A stretch of DNA of 23,173 nt. Origin: Lachnospiraceae bacterium (GTDB lineage: Bacteria; Bacillota; Clostridia; Lachnospirales; Lachnospiraceae). The stretch's first letter is position 1, and every line of letters starts with the position of its first letter. Under the pieces are notes generated by a model. That model saw nothing but the letters and a program-made list of their open reading frames with translations. It did not search any database and was not told where the DNA came from. The position numbers were made by a program, and so were the translations under genes. The DNA is taken from contig DMCJ01000213.1 of the NCBI GenBank assembly GCA_003446735.1, positions 1-23,173 of the forward strand, read 5' to 3'. Below, piece by piece: positions 6,260-14,841 of the stretch.

Positions 6260-8887
6260 CTATAACCCATATGATGCCATTAAGTTACGAAATTCAGGAG
6301 AACCTGCAAACCCGGCAATAACTTCATCGCGGGATGCTCCGGCAGAAAGGCGCCCCATCCAGTCGTTATAACCCGCGTCATCATATTCCCTGTCAAAGAA
6401 GGTCCTGTACATGGTCTTTACAAAATCGCTGTCATTTAAGCCTCTGTTATAGAACTCCTGCGAATGCATGAACCCGTTTGTAGCTATAGTATATAGATCC
6501 TGGCGGCCGGAGTTAAATTCCTCGCACCAGTAGTTAAGACCGTTTGCATCATAGGAACGGTTTAATGCCTTTTCGTAAAGACGTGCGATAAAGCCGGTCA
6601 CCCCTTCGTTTACATCCCTCTGCTCACTGCTCGGAACCGTTCCCGAAGCAAAGCCACAGTTTCCGCAAATGGTCGCAAATTCGGGTGAGCCCGCAAAGCC
6701 GTCCATGACAAAAAGCCTGCTCATCCCGGCATTAAGCTTGTTCATCCAGTCTCTTCGTCCGGCATCATCGGGATTACGCCCCAAAAAGACTTTATAGAGC
6801 ATATTTACATACTCTTCGTTTCCCACATTTTTATTTGTAAATTCCTCGCTGAAGAAAAAGCCATAGGCCACCTCTCCGCCGTTCTTTTCTTTATTCAAGA
6901 GGATGTCAGTCCAGTATTTAAGGCCCTTGGCATCCGACTGCCTTCCGAGCGCGTAATAGTACAGTCTTTCGACAAAGCTTTCTGCGGATGTCGGATTATC
7001 AAATTTGGAAGTGTCAACAATGTCATTATTATCATTGCCGTTGCCTGATCCGCTTCCGTTGTTGCCGTTTCCGGATCCATTTCCGTTGTCGCCGTTGCCT
7101 GATCCGCCGCCTGATCCATTGCCGTTTCCGCTGTCGGCGGTGTTTCCGGTCCCGTTCATTCCGTCTCCATCTAACCCGATCGTCTTTGTGCTGTCATCAT
7201 AGGTAGTACCCTTTATGGCACCTGTTCCTTCTACGATACCCATTCCGGCAGCTCTTGCGACAGCCCTGTCAGTTTGGATGATCCCCCATCCCGAATAATT
7301 ATCAAAACCTGACGTATACGTATCGTAAGCGGTTTCCTTTAATATGGTCTTTACCTGCTCGGGGGTAAGCGAAGGATTAACCGAAAGCATAAGGCCGATC
7401 GTAGCCGTCACAACGGGAGATGCCATTGATGTCCCGCTTAAATAACCATAGTTATTATTTTTTAGTGTGCTTAGGATATTCGTACCCGGAGCGGAAATAA
7501 AGCACTTATCGCTGTAATTTGATGATGAGGCTTTTACATTATTTCCTGTACAGTTTATGACGGAAATGGTGGAATCATAATCCGAAGGATAATGCGCGCC
7601 GGTGTAAGCGTCATTTCCGGCCGAACAGACTATGATAAGTCCGTTGGCATATGCATTGTCCATAGCTGTTTTAAGAGAAGGCAGATTACTTGTGGCAGGT
7701 CTGCTCTGCGATCCGGTCCCCAGGCTTATGTTAAAGACCCTTGCTCCGAGTCCCTGTGCCTGGTTTACTGCCCTTACGGCACTGCTTACCGACACGGATC
7801 CGCCAAGGTAGGGTGCCATATTCAGGCTGGCTATCTTAAGCTTATTGTTTCCTATTCCCGCAACGCCCTTTCCGTTGGCACTCTTTCCCGCGATTATTCC
7901 GGCCACGTGCGTTCCATGGCTTACATTCGAAAAGTCTCCGGGAAGATTTGTTGACGGATTATCCTCTATCGTCCATCTGCATTTATCCCTTACGACATTA
8001 TCTTTAAGCTCTTTGTGATCCACATCGACACCGCAGTCAGCTACGGCAATGATGACCTCGGATCCGCCGTGGGTATTTACATATTCCCAGGCCTTTTCTG
8101 CTCCGATCTGTTTTAAATACCACTGGTTATTAAAATATGTGTCGTTTGTCGCCTCCGCTGCGAGGGCAGTTTCTGCGTCTGTTCCGGTTTCTGCCTCTGA
8201 TCTGGGGAAAACTTCTGACACACCTGCCGTGATCTCGGATACGGAAACCTCCTCTTCATATAAAAGGTAATCCGGCTCCGCAGAAATAACACCCGGTATT
8301 GATGCATAGAGTTCTATTGCCTCTTCCACACTGCTGCCTTCGGGAACTTCAGCCGCCGCGAAAGACGTAAGCTCATCCGACTCGCCTTCGGCTTTATCTA
8401 AGATTTCCTTTGCGGCATCCGCTGCCTCATCGATCTTCTCGATGTCGCTTTTTATCTCCTCAGGTTCACCTATGGAATTTGCGCTGTTTGCAACGCTCTT
8501 TAATTCTTCTTCCTTAGCTTCGGAAAGATCATTAAGCTGATCTATGGTATCTTCGCATTTTTCCCTGAAATCATCTTCCAGCAAAATGACGACGCTGTCA
8601 GGAGCATAGTTCAGATCCTCGTCGCTTTCAGGAAGCAGTGCCTTATCCTCGGGATCTTCTAAGATATCTTCGATGCTCTCCGCAGATCCTTCTAAAGATC
8701 CGCCCGCTACTTCTTCGCCGCTTTTACTGTCATTCTCCTGATCCGGCAGAGTCTGCGCAAATACATCCGTTCCGCCGGCAGCAAAGAAAGCATTCCCTAT
8801 CAGCAGAGCAATTATGGCTACTGCAACACATTTTTTAAGTGACACTTTGTTCAGTTTTATGATATCACGCGTTTTCTTATGCATCAT
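6260..8887 (-). CDS. Secreted subtilisin-family (S8) serine protease with C-terminal DUF4214 module
   Basis: This is an 875-residue exported protease. An N-terminal basic stretch and hydrophobic core (about 15-44, ending VFAQ) form the signal peptide. Residues about 96-210 resemble an I9-type propeptide (DSVVILLEDDF at the start, IPGVISAEPDYLLY at the end). An unusual helical, acidic stretch of about 75 residues is inserted within it. The catalytic domain spans about 250-550: Asp284 in ADCGVDVDH, His324 in SHGTHVAG, oxyanion Asn425 in SAGND, and Ser487 in GTSMASP. Residues 572-624 are a Gly/Asn/Ser linker. Residues about 634-875 carry four half-repeats forming two DUF4214 domains, ending YGL. 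ATG 8887 overlaps the previous stop (ATGA); the ATG at 8884 is equally possible. The ribosome site is weak and distant (AAAGGA), so translation probably depends on coupling. Its target is unknown. Confidence 0.95.
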   Translation of the reverse strand: MMHKKTRDIIKLNKVSLKKCVAVAIIALLIGNAFFAAGGTDVFAQTLPDQENDSKSGEEVAGGSLEGSAESIEDILEDPEDKALLPESDEDLNYAPDSVVILLEDDFREKCEDTIDQLNDLSEAKEEELKSVANSANSIGEPEEIKSDIEKIDEAADAAKEILDKAEGESDELTSFAAAEVPEGSSVEEAIELYASIPGVISAEPDYLLYEEEVSVSEITAGVSEVFPRSEAETGTDAETALAAEATNDTYFNNQWYLKQIGAEKAWEYVNTHGGSEVIIAVADCGVDVDHKELKDNVVRDKCRWTIEDNPSTNLPGDFSNVSHGTHVAGIIAGKSANGKGVAGIGNNKLKIASLNMAPYLGGSVSVSSAVRAVNQAQGLGARVFNISLGTGSQSRPATSNLPSLKTAMDNAYANGLIIVCSAGNDAYTGAHYPSDYDSTISVINCTGNNVKASSSNYSDKCFISAPGTNILSTLKNNNYGYLSGTSMASPVVTATIGLMLSVNPSLTPEQVKTILKETAYDTYTSGFDNYSGWGIIQTDRAVARAAGMGIVEGTGAIKGTTYDDSTKTIGLDGDGMNGTGNTADSGNGNGSGGGSGNGDNGNGSGNGNNGSGSGNGNDNNDIVDTSKFDNPTSAESFVERLYYYALGRQSDAKGLKYWTDILLNKEKNGGEVAYGFFFSEEFTNKNVGNEEYVNMLYKVFLGRNPDDAGRRDWMNKLNAGMSRLFVMDGFAGSPEFATICGNCGFASGTVPSSEQRDVNEGVTGFIARLYEKALNRSYDANGLNYWCEEFNSGRQDLYTIATNGFMHSQEFYNRGLNDSDFVKTMYRTFFDREYDDAGYNDWMGRLSAGASRDEVIAGFAGSPEFRNLMASYGL
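7016..7174 (-). repeat. Gly/Asn/Ser-rich low-complexity linker coding region in the subtilase
   Basis: The segment encodes about 53 residues made almost entirely of Gly, Asn, Ser and Asp (units such as GNGNGSG and SGNGD). It joins the protease domain to the DUF4214 module. A much shorter linker of the same kind (GNGDGGGGNPDGGG) sits at the same place in the glucosaminidase, at 10862-10903. Such tracts are prone to length change by slippage and act as flexible spacers. Confidence 0.85.
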
Positions 8888-9345
8888 GAAGCAAGTTTTT
8901 CCTTTATATGTTCATAATAAACAGTCTTATTCATCTCATGGCCTGTATAGTACTGATCCAGCATATACTCTATTGGAAGAAGCTCAACTATCTTTGCACT
9001 GGGAAGTTTGGACATAAAATGGATATATGCATATATCCATCCAACCCAGAACATCTGATTATGTTCAAAATCCCGAGGGTTTGCCTCTGCGAAAGCTGAC
9101 AGATCCTTTTTATAATCCACATCGATCCACTGCTTTATCGAATCTGCTGACGCCTGTGACAGAAATTTCGGATGTCCCTCCTCCATTTCCTTTCTGAATT
9201 TAGAGCGCATGAATGCATTCATAAGCTTTATCTTATCAACAGATACATTATACAGTTCTCTGCAATGGCTGTCACAATACTCAAACATATAGCCCATATC
9301 GTCCATATCCTTAGGCAGCCACCACTCATCGTAGCACTCTGGCAC
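8884..9345 (-). CDS. Partner protein of the DUF3990 gene, putative antitoxin
   Basis: From the chosen start this is a 153-residue soluble acidic protein with no signal peptide. Its C-terminal part (MFWVGWIYAYIHFMSKLPSAKIVELLPIEYML, in two pieces about residues 98-129) resembles, from memory, small Firmicutes proteins with a W.G..Y.Y.H.......I......... pattern. Those proteins are found beside toxin-like genes. I chose GTG 9345 because a perfect GGAGGG lies about eight bases upstream (9354-9359). A TTG at 9375 would add ten residues and overlap the preceding gene, without a better ribosome site. The gene follows the DUF3990 gene by 16 bases, and its stop overlaps the subtilase start by four bases. 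The antitoxin role is inferred from gene pairing only. Confidence 0.65.
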   Translation of the reverse strand: MPECYDEWWLPKDMDDMGYMFEYCDSHCRELYNVSVDKIKLMNAFMRSKFRKEMEEGHPKFLSQASADSIKQWIDVDYKKDLSAFAEANPRDFEHNQMFWVGWIYAYIHFMSKLPSAKIVELLPIEYMLDQYYTGHEMNKTVYYEHIKEKLAS

Positions 9346-9353
9346 TTCTAAAT

Positions 9354-9359
9354 CCCTCC
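9354..9359 (-). promoter_or_regulatory. Ribosome binding site deciding the GTG start at 9345
   Basis: The minus strand reads GGAGGG followed by ATTTAGAA and then GTG. This is the only strong Shine-Dalgarno site near the 5' end of the partner gene, and it lies just past the stop of the DUF3990 gene. Confidence 0.65.
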
Positions 9360-9361
9360 GG

Positions 9362-10090
9362 TCACAGGAAATCAAACACCCTCTGTTTTATCCTCGATGT
9401 CTGGTTCTTCCTGTCAGCCATGTATTTTTCTCTGGCTTCTTTATCTCTGTTCCTGTAAAATGTGGCATATCTGTCATCAACTTCTTCGGCATTGCCCACG
9501 GCTTTAAGCAGATCAAAGGCCTTTTTACTCTTAATAAAAACCTGAATCCCCAGATTTCCGTTCCGAAGAGCCGTCTCTAATGTGTCCCTGTAGATCGCGC
9601 CTGACACAAAGTCTATCGCATACGTAAAATAACTGTCATTTGCTCTGTAACCGACAATGATGTCATATTCATCTGTATCAAGCTTGTATTTTTTTATGAT
9701 CTCCCCGATCGTATCCTGGAGCGCTTCCCTTCCGCTTAAATCAATCTTCCTGTTATACAATAACTCCGCAAGCCAGTGCATGGAATCTAACCGCGTCAGA
9801 TCAAGTACCTTAAGATCAGATATATCGATCTCATATGTATAAAGATATCCTTTGTCACCGTGCGTATATGAAGAATAAGCCCATTCTCTGCCAAGCTCTA
9901 TCTCCGGAGTTGTGTATAACCCTTTCCCGTAGTCATTATTTGCGTTATCAAATGCAAAATCAGGCTTTAAATCTTTATCTTTAGAGCCGTGATATAACCT
10001 CAACACTTTCTGAGACAAGAGCTTATTTACCGCCCCTATCTCCGCCTGCTCAGGCATCGTCGGTTTTTCTTTGGTAATAATGTCACTCAT
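9362..10090 (-). CDS. DUF3990 family protein, ADP-ribosyltransferase-like putative toxin
   Basis: This is a 242-residue cytoplasmic-type protein without a signal peptide. It shows the DUF3990 pattern: RLYHGSKDK (31-39), then NNDYGKGLYTT (51-61), a following ELGREWA helix (65-71), YEFD-like YTYEIDI (84-90), NDSYFTYAIDF (151-161) and LGIQVFIKS (180-188). DUF3990 belongs to the ADP-ribosyltransferase-like group, so His34, Tyr59 and Gln183 are the candidate active-site positions; this alignment is by eye. Members often occur as two-gene units with small partner proteins, and a partner follows here after 16 bases. A basic tail after about residue 205 looks like an extension. The start at 10090 has AGGA nine bases upstream. 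It lies 21 bases after the glucosaminidase stop, an unusual place for such a unit, in the middle of a surface-enzyme operon. Confidence 0.8.
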   Translation of the reverse strand: MSDIITKEKPTMPEQAEIGAVNKLLSQKVLRLYHGSKDKDLKPDFAFDNANNDYGKGLYTTPEIELGREWAYSSYTHGDKGYLYTYEIDISDLKVLDLTRLDSMHWLAELLYNRKIDLSGREALQDTIGEIIKKYKLDTDEYDIIVGYRANDSYFTYAIDFVSGAIYRDTLETALRNGNLGIQVFIKSKKAFDLLKAVGNAEEVDDRYATFYRNRDKEAREKYMADRKNQTSRIKQRVFDFL

Positions 10091-10111
10091 GTCACTTTTC
10101 CTGCAAAACGA

Positions 10112-12361
10112 TCACTTCGTCAGCTGGCCGAGCGAGATTCCGGCGTCGGCGCATAGATTCTTAAACTCCTGGGAGTATGCAAATCCCGAGAGGATTATGC
10201 CGCGGCCCTCGTTCTTTATGCGGCCAAGCCAGTATTCCTTACCGGGGCCGTCCGCCTCTCTTCCAAGGAGCGTTCTGTACATGATATCCACGTACTGCTC
10301 ATCGGTCAGGGTCTTATTCTTAAACTCGTTACTGTAGAAGAAGCCTTCGATGAGCTCGCATCCGGTAAAACCGTTCTGAAGCTTTAAAGTCCAGTAATTA
10401 AGACCATCATCATCGGGATTTCTTCCCAGGATATTTTTATAAAGCCTTGTCGTAAACTTGGTCATTCCGGGATTTATATCCATCGGCGCTAAGTTTTTCA
10501 TGCTTCCTTTTATTATTCCATAGTCCTTGCACTGGTTTTCAAATTCCTTGGAATCTACAAATCCCACCAGGATATAGGTTCTTGTGACACCCGCGTCAAG
10601 TTCTCCTACCCAGTATTTACGGCCCGCTTCATCAGGGCTTCGCCCTAAGATCGCCGAATAGGCGTAGGCTACGAAAAGCTCGTTGCTAAGGCCCTTGTTT
10701 TTCATCTCATCACTCATGAAGAATCCCTGAACGAGATCGGCTGCGGTCTTTCCGTTTGCCATCTGAGCCTTCCAGTATTCAAGGCCGTCGCCGTCGGGCT
10801 GTCTGTCAAGGACAACGGAATAAAGCTGAGCAATGAATTTCTCGGAAACGGGGAATTTAGTACCGCCGCCATCGGGATTTCCGCCGCCTCCGTCACCGTT
10901 GCCGGGAGTATTTAAATAAACCGGAACTCTGAAAACGAATCCCAGATTGGTCGCGCCTGCTGCCGCATAGGCATTTGCGGTCTTGGTGCTCTCCGAAAAA
11001 GGAGCCTGGATATTCTGCATATACTGATGCGTGCATCTTCCGTCAAGGACGTCAAATTTCTCAAGATAAAGCGTATCCTGACCGACTCCGATATAACTAA
11101 GCGCAAGGAGTCTGGCACCTCCTAAAATAGAGCTGTATGCCGAATTCCAGCCTTCTCTTGCCGCTCTTGCCTTACCGTTTGCGATAACCTGGGCCTTATT
11201 TGAGCCACTCGCACCTACGTTAAAGAAGTTGTAGGGAGGGCTTGTGATAAGCTCCGATCCGCCGCCTCTTCCCTGTTCCTGAAGGATACGGCTCGCGATA
11301 TGATAAGGGCTGACGCCGGTAAGCGCGCCGGCTTCCATAAAGGTCGATGAATAGGATCCGCCGCTTCCGTCGGGCAGTCCGGCCCCGTCCATGAACGTTC
11401 CGCGGATTATGGCCTCAACGCCGCCGATATTCTGGAACGAAGGGTTATATGTAAGTTGCTCAAAAGCAAATATATGCTGGTCATCAAGATAATTTAAAGG
11501 ATTAAGGCAGTAAGCCACAGCCGTCTCTGATGCGCGAACCCAGTTAGAACCGCTTCTTATCGTATAAGCTCCGGTCGAAGGGTCAAAATCACCCGCCTCC
11601 TTGGACTTCCAGCTGTCTTCCGCGGACAACTGCACAAGGCTCCTGCTGCCTTCGCGCTCTTTAGCTACTATATAGGACCATTCCTGATTGGTATTTATCG
11701 GGACAAAAGTCCACTCGGGGTGAGCCGCAGAAAGTGCCAAAAGACCGCTGTGATAACCGCTCGGGAAATACGACTGGATCTCGGCTGCGCTGCTTCCTTC
11801 CGTTTCAAGAGTTTCCGTCGCGATCTTTGAAAGCTCCTCGTTTCGCCACTCCTGAAATCTCCTGTCATTTGATACTATATATGCTCCGCTTATCCAGCCG
11901 TTTATGTCACTGCCGTCAGTTTTTCTTACCCTGTACCAGGGAAGCCCGTCATTATCCAAGTCAAAATCCAAAAGTTCCAGCTGATCTCCGATAACAACGC
12001 TTCCTCTGTTTCCCTCTCCCTTAGCGTTTTCTCTAAGTTCCTGTCCTTCCGTGTGGAATACAAGGACAAGAACGGGAAACTCATTTATGAGTGCCTCGAA
12101 TGCTTCTCTTACCTCTGCTTCGGTCTCATCAAGGCCTGCCTCAGGCGCAAGTCCTTCCGCGCTAAATTCCTTAACTTCGTCGTTTTCCGTTTTTTCATTT
12201 TCATTTTTCTGCGGACTGATGACACTTATGTCATTATCGCTGACACTCTTTGCGTAAGCATTAATCGCTCCGCCCGCCGCGCCTGATGCAAATAAAGTCA
12301 TTGCCATCACCGTGGCCAATATGAATGCGCCTATTCTCTTTGCTCCTGTTGATTTTTTCAT
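10112..12361 (-). CDS. Secreted glucosaminidase-like peptidoglycan hydrolase with SH3-like domain and DUF4214 module
   Basis: This 749-residue exported protein has a signal peptide (1-37, ending INAYAK) and an acidic linker to about 95. An SH3-like segment follows (about 118-163: SVVIGDQLELLDF, WYRVRKTDGSDINGWISGAYIV). The catalytic part spans about 195-480. It contains TFMEAGALTGVSPYHIASRI and then LQEQGRGGGSELI with Glu362 as the probable catalytic acid, and YNFFNVGA (377-384), matching the GH73-type N-acetylglucosaminidase pattern. Such enzymes cut the GlcNAc-MurNAc backbone of peptidoglycan. A Gly-rich linker (487-500) leads to four half-repeats (about 504-745), i.e. two DUF4214 domains. 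The ATG at 12361 has GAGGAG five bases upstream. The gene follows the last GT4 gene by 72 bases. I see no strong terminator there, only a weak imperfect hairpin, so read-through from the polysaccharide genes is likely. Confidence 0.9.
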   Translation of the reverse strand: MKKSTGAKRIGAFILATVMAMTLFASGAAGGAINAYAKSVSDNDISVISPQKNENEKTENDEVKEFSAEGLAPEAGLDETEAEVREAFEALINEFPVLVLVFHTEGQELRENAKGEGNRGSVVIGDQLELLDFDLDNDGLPWYRVRKTDGSDINGWISGAYIVSNDRRFQEWRNEELSKIATETLETEGSSAAEIQSYFPSGYHSGLLALSAAHPEWTFVPINTNQEWSYIVAKEREGSRSLVQLSAEDSWKSKEAGDFDPSTGAYTIRSGSNWVRASETAVAYCLNPLNYLDDQHIFAFEQLTYNPSFQNIGGVEAIIRGTFMDGAGLPDGSGGSYSSTFMEAGALTGVSPYHIASRILQEQGRGGGSELITSPPYNFFNVGASGSNKAQVIANGKARAAREGWNSAYSSILGGARLLALSYIGVGQDTLYLEKFDVLDGRCTHQYMQNIQAPFSESTKTANAYAAAGATNLGFVFRVPVYLNTPGNGDGGGGNPDGGGTKFPVSEKFIAQLYSVVLDRQPDGDGLEYWKAQMANGKTAADLVQGFFMSDEMKNKGLSNELFVAYAYSAILGRSPDEAGRKYWVGELDAGVTRTYILVGFVDSKEFENQCKDYGIIKGSMKNLAPMDINPGMTKFTTRLYKNILGRNPDDDGLNYWTLKLQNGFTGCELIEGFFYSNEFKNKTLTDEQYVDIMYRTLLGREADGPGKEYWLGRIKNEGRGIILSGFAYSQEFKNLCADAGISLGQLTK

Positions 12362-12433
12362 AAGACTCCTCTTTCCGATGTTTCCGGTCTCTAAAACGCA
12401 CAGTCCATCATGACAGACTTCGAATTAGGCTTG

Positions 12434-13723
12434 TCACGACCGATTGCGTACATCCTTGACACTTCTGTCATTATTCTTCGCAATGTCCACTATAAAATCA
12501 TAATAAAGATCGATGATTGTATCCCACTTAAAGTGAGACAGCACATAATCTCTTCCGTTTTGCGCCATTTCATCGGCTCGTTCGTCTGTAAGCAGGAAGT
12601 TGGTAGCAGCCTCAAAATCATAATAATCCTTAAAAAATAGACCACCGCGCGATTCTTTTGCGAAATTGGTCGTTACCGCACACTCCTCACAGACCATGAC
12701 CGGGCGGCCACAAAGCCAGCTTTCCATGATAACAAGCGAGAAACTCTCATTTTTGCTGGGTTGACATGTAAACGCCGCGGCTGAATAAGCATCATATTTA
12801 TCCTGCTTGGGCACAAATCCCAAGTCTATTATATCATTTTTCGCGTCTTCAGGTATATTTACCTCGCCGCCTCCTATGAGAACCAGTTTTAAATCCTTAT
12901 ATATACCGTCCCTTTTCCTATATTTCAACTCACGGAAATAGTCGATAAGGGTGTATATATTCTTACCCTTATCCTTCCTGCCCGCATAAAGGATGAATGG
13001 ATAATCCGCCTTATATTTTTCGCGAAATCTCTTTTCGTCGTGAGTCAGATCAGTCTCCATCCCGTCTCCGATAATGCGGCACTCTACGTTCTTAAGATCA
13101 TATATTCCATTTATCAGATTAAACTCAGGCTTCGCATGGAAAGCCATTCCACGCACCCTCGAGTACACATTTGAGAATTTTTCAAAATATGCGTAAGGCT
13201 CATCATGAAAACACGGGATCATTAAAGCCTTTTCATAGCAGGCCTGCACGCCGTAATAAGTTGTCCCAAACATGTAGGGTGTGAAAACGAAAACACTGTA
13301 TTCGTCTTTATTATCCCTAATGTAATCATAAAGTGCAGGACTGTTGACCATTTCCCGAAGAAAAGTCTCCTCATCCTTTAATGTGATCTTGTATTGTCCC
13401 TGCATAAGGCGGTGATTGATCCTGTCGAAGGCTATGCGATCCCTCTGTCTTACAGGGAATCTTCTGACAGTTATGCCGCCTTCTTCGGTAATCCCCTCTT
13501 TATGATAATTCTTACTCCAGTTTGCGGCAAACTCCTTAACACAAGTCGTAAGTACCTCCAGATCTACACCCCGCGCTGTCAGATGCTTGACTATACCCCG
13601 AAGATCTGCCTCTGCGCCGCCAGGTATATTATCTCCATACCATGGAATTACGAAGCCAATCTTCTTGATGATTTCGCCGTCAGTCTTGTATTCTTTTTTT
13701 TCTGTTTCATTTATATCTGCCAT
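12434..13723 (-). CDS. GT4-family glycosyltransferase (GGAE/HDEP subgroup, copy 3)
   Basis: This is a 429-residue GT-B enzyme. The N-terminal Rossmann domain has IPWYGDNIPGGAEAD (26-40) and a TTC.KEF..NW motif (59-69). The middle has FHDEPYAYF (172-180). The donor domain has YAGRKDKGKN (246-255; Arg249 and Lys254) and the E-x7-E motif with Glu326 and Glu334 in NESFSLVIMES. It adds a sugar from a nucleotide-sugar donor to the growing lipid-linked repeat unit at the cytoplasmic face; sugar and linkage are not readable. It shares its unusual motifs with the genes at 15326-16579 and 17774-19066. ATG 13723 overlaps the previous gene by 13 bases and has GAGGG four bases upstream. Confidence 0.92.
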   Translation of the reverse strand: MADINETEKKEYKTDGEIIKKIGFVIPWYGDNIPGGAEADLRGIVKHLTARGVDLEVLTTCVKEFAANWSKNYHKEGITEEGGITVRRFPVRQRDRIAFDRINHRLMQGQYKITLKDEETFLREMVNSPALYDYIRDNKDEYSVFVFTPYMFGTTYYGVQACYEKALMIPCFHDEPYAYFEKFSNVYSRVRGMAFHAKPEFNLINGIYDLKNVECRIIGDGMETDLTHDEKRFREKYKADYPFILYAGRKDKGKNIYTLIDYFRELKYRKRDGIYKDLKLVLIGGGEVNIPEDAKNDIIDLGFVPKQDKYDAYSAAAFTCQPSKNESFSLVIMESWLCGRPVMVCEECAVTTNFAKESRGGLFFKDYYDFEAATNFLLTDERADEMAQNGRDYVLSHFKWDTIIDLYYDFIVDIAKNNDRSVKDVRNRS

Positions 13724-14841
13724 TTTTCCCTCAATCCCTGACTATCTCCAGTCTCGTGCTTCATTCGGTCTCTGTCTGCAAAGCCGGGCACAATCTTCAG
13801 CAGCTGCTTTTCTATTTTGTCATGCTCAAAATCCTTAAGCCTCTCACGCTGGTTTTCAAGCACCCTGTTCCTAAGATCTTCGTCCTTAAGCACCCTGTTT
13901 ATAACGGCTGCCGCCATTAAAGGGTCGTCATTTTCCAAAAGGATCCCGGCTCCGCCTAATGTATACGGGATAGCCGATGTATTCTTTGCTATGACAGGAA
14001 TGTCAAAAAACATCGCCTCTACCAAAGGAACACAGAACCCTTCATGATCGCTCATGCAAAGAAATGCTGAAGCTGTCCTGTAATACGCGAGGATTGCGGG
14101 GAAAGAAATGTGTCCGGTAAAGATCACGTCATCTGATATTCCCAGTCCCGCCGCATAATCCACGAGGCTTTCGTAATATAGCTCCATTCCCTCGTAATTT
14201 CCGACAAGTATAAGGCGCGCGCTTTCATCATAGGCCTTTTTGTAGTGATAAAACGCCCTTATTACCTGCTCCTGCCTCTTATTCGGAACAACTCTTCCGG
14301 TAAAAACTATATTTGTCCTTCCATCGGACATCCTGTTTATGACATCCTCGTCAGGTTTCTTCTCGTAATCCTTAAAAGGAATGAGGATCGGCATCACTTC
14401 CCCGGGCGCGGTATATCCGTTTTTCCGAAGATCACCTAAGTTATACTCGGAATCGGCGATAAGATAATCACCCGTATTCCTCATCGCGTAAAGATCGCGG
14501 TATCCCAAGGTACAATTGGACATCGCGCTCTTATTGTATCCGAAGAAAAACTCCGGAGGCGTGATATTATGATACCTGATGATCATCCTGTTATTAAGGC
14601 GCGAAACCTTCTCGTTTAATGGATCTCCTGTAGAAAGGTGATAGATTATGACATCATCGTCATTTATAAGGTCCCACTCATCCGTACTCTTTATATCTTC
14701 AGGAATACGCCTGTCTATAACGGACGCCATGAGCATGCTCTCATATCCCGCATTTTTCAAGCTGTTATGAATGGCAAGCGTGTCATTTCCCACCGCATCT
14801 CCGAAGGCCAGCGTGGGAAGCATGTTTATAAATCGTTTCAT
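13711..14841 (-). CDS. GT4-family glycosyltransferase
   Basis: This 376-residue enzyme has a GT-B fold. It opens with MKRFINMLPTLAFGDAVGND, and has YHNITPPEFF (90-99) in the acceptor half. The donor half has FTGRVVPNKRQE (180-191; Arg183, Lys188) and the E-x7-E motif, Glu267 and Glu275, in HEGFCVPLVEAM. This type resembles mannosyl- or rhamnosyl-transferases of O-antigen and capsule loci, but the donor cannot be assigned. The ATG at 14841 overlaps the stop of the coiled-coil gene (ATGA), so the two are translationally coupled. Its end overlaps the next gene by 13 bases. The last 25 residues are a polar, charged tail beyond the normal fold. Confidence 0.92.
   Translation of the reverse strand: MKRFINMLPTLAFGDAVGNDTLAIHNSLKNAGYESMLMASVIDRRIPEDIKSTDEWDLINDDDVIIYHLSTGDPLNEKVSRLNNRMIIRYHNITPPEFFFGYNKSAMSNCTLGYRDLYAMRNTGDYLIADSEYNLGDLRKNGYTAPGEVMPILIPFKDYEKKPDEDVINRMSDGRTNIVFTGRVVPNKRQEQVIRAFYHYKKAYDESARLILVGNYEGMELYYESLVDYAAGLGISDDVIFTGHISFPAILAYYRTASAFLCMSDHEGFCVPLVEAMFFDIPVIAKNTSAIPYTLGGAGILLENDDPLMAAAVINRVLKDEDLRNRVLENQRERLKDFEHDKIEKQLLKIVPGFADRDRMKHETGDSQGLREKWQI

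Noticed and set aside
7005..7206. Pro/Leu/Arg/Cys-rich plus-strand frames and a possible DNA minisatellite or CRISPR-like array
   Set aside because: The repeats are irregular Gly, Asn and Ser codons of the subtilase linker, with no constant repeat and spacer lengths.
12362..12433. Intrinsic terminator between the last GT4 gene and the glucosaminidase gene
   Set aside because: An imperfect stem (AGTCTGTC / GATGGACT with two wobble pairs) has a two-base loop, and only GTTTT follows a few bases later. It is too weak to call.
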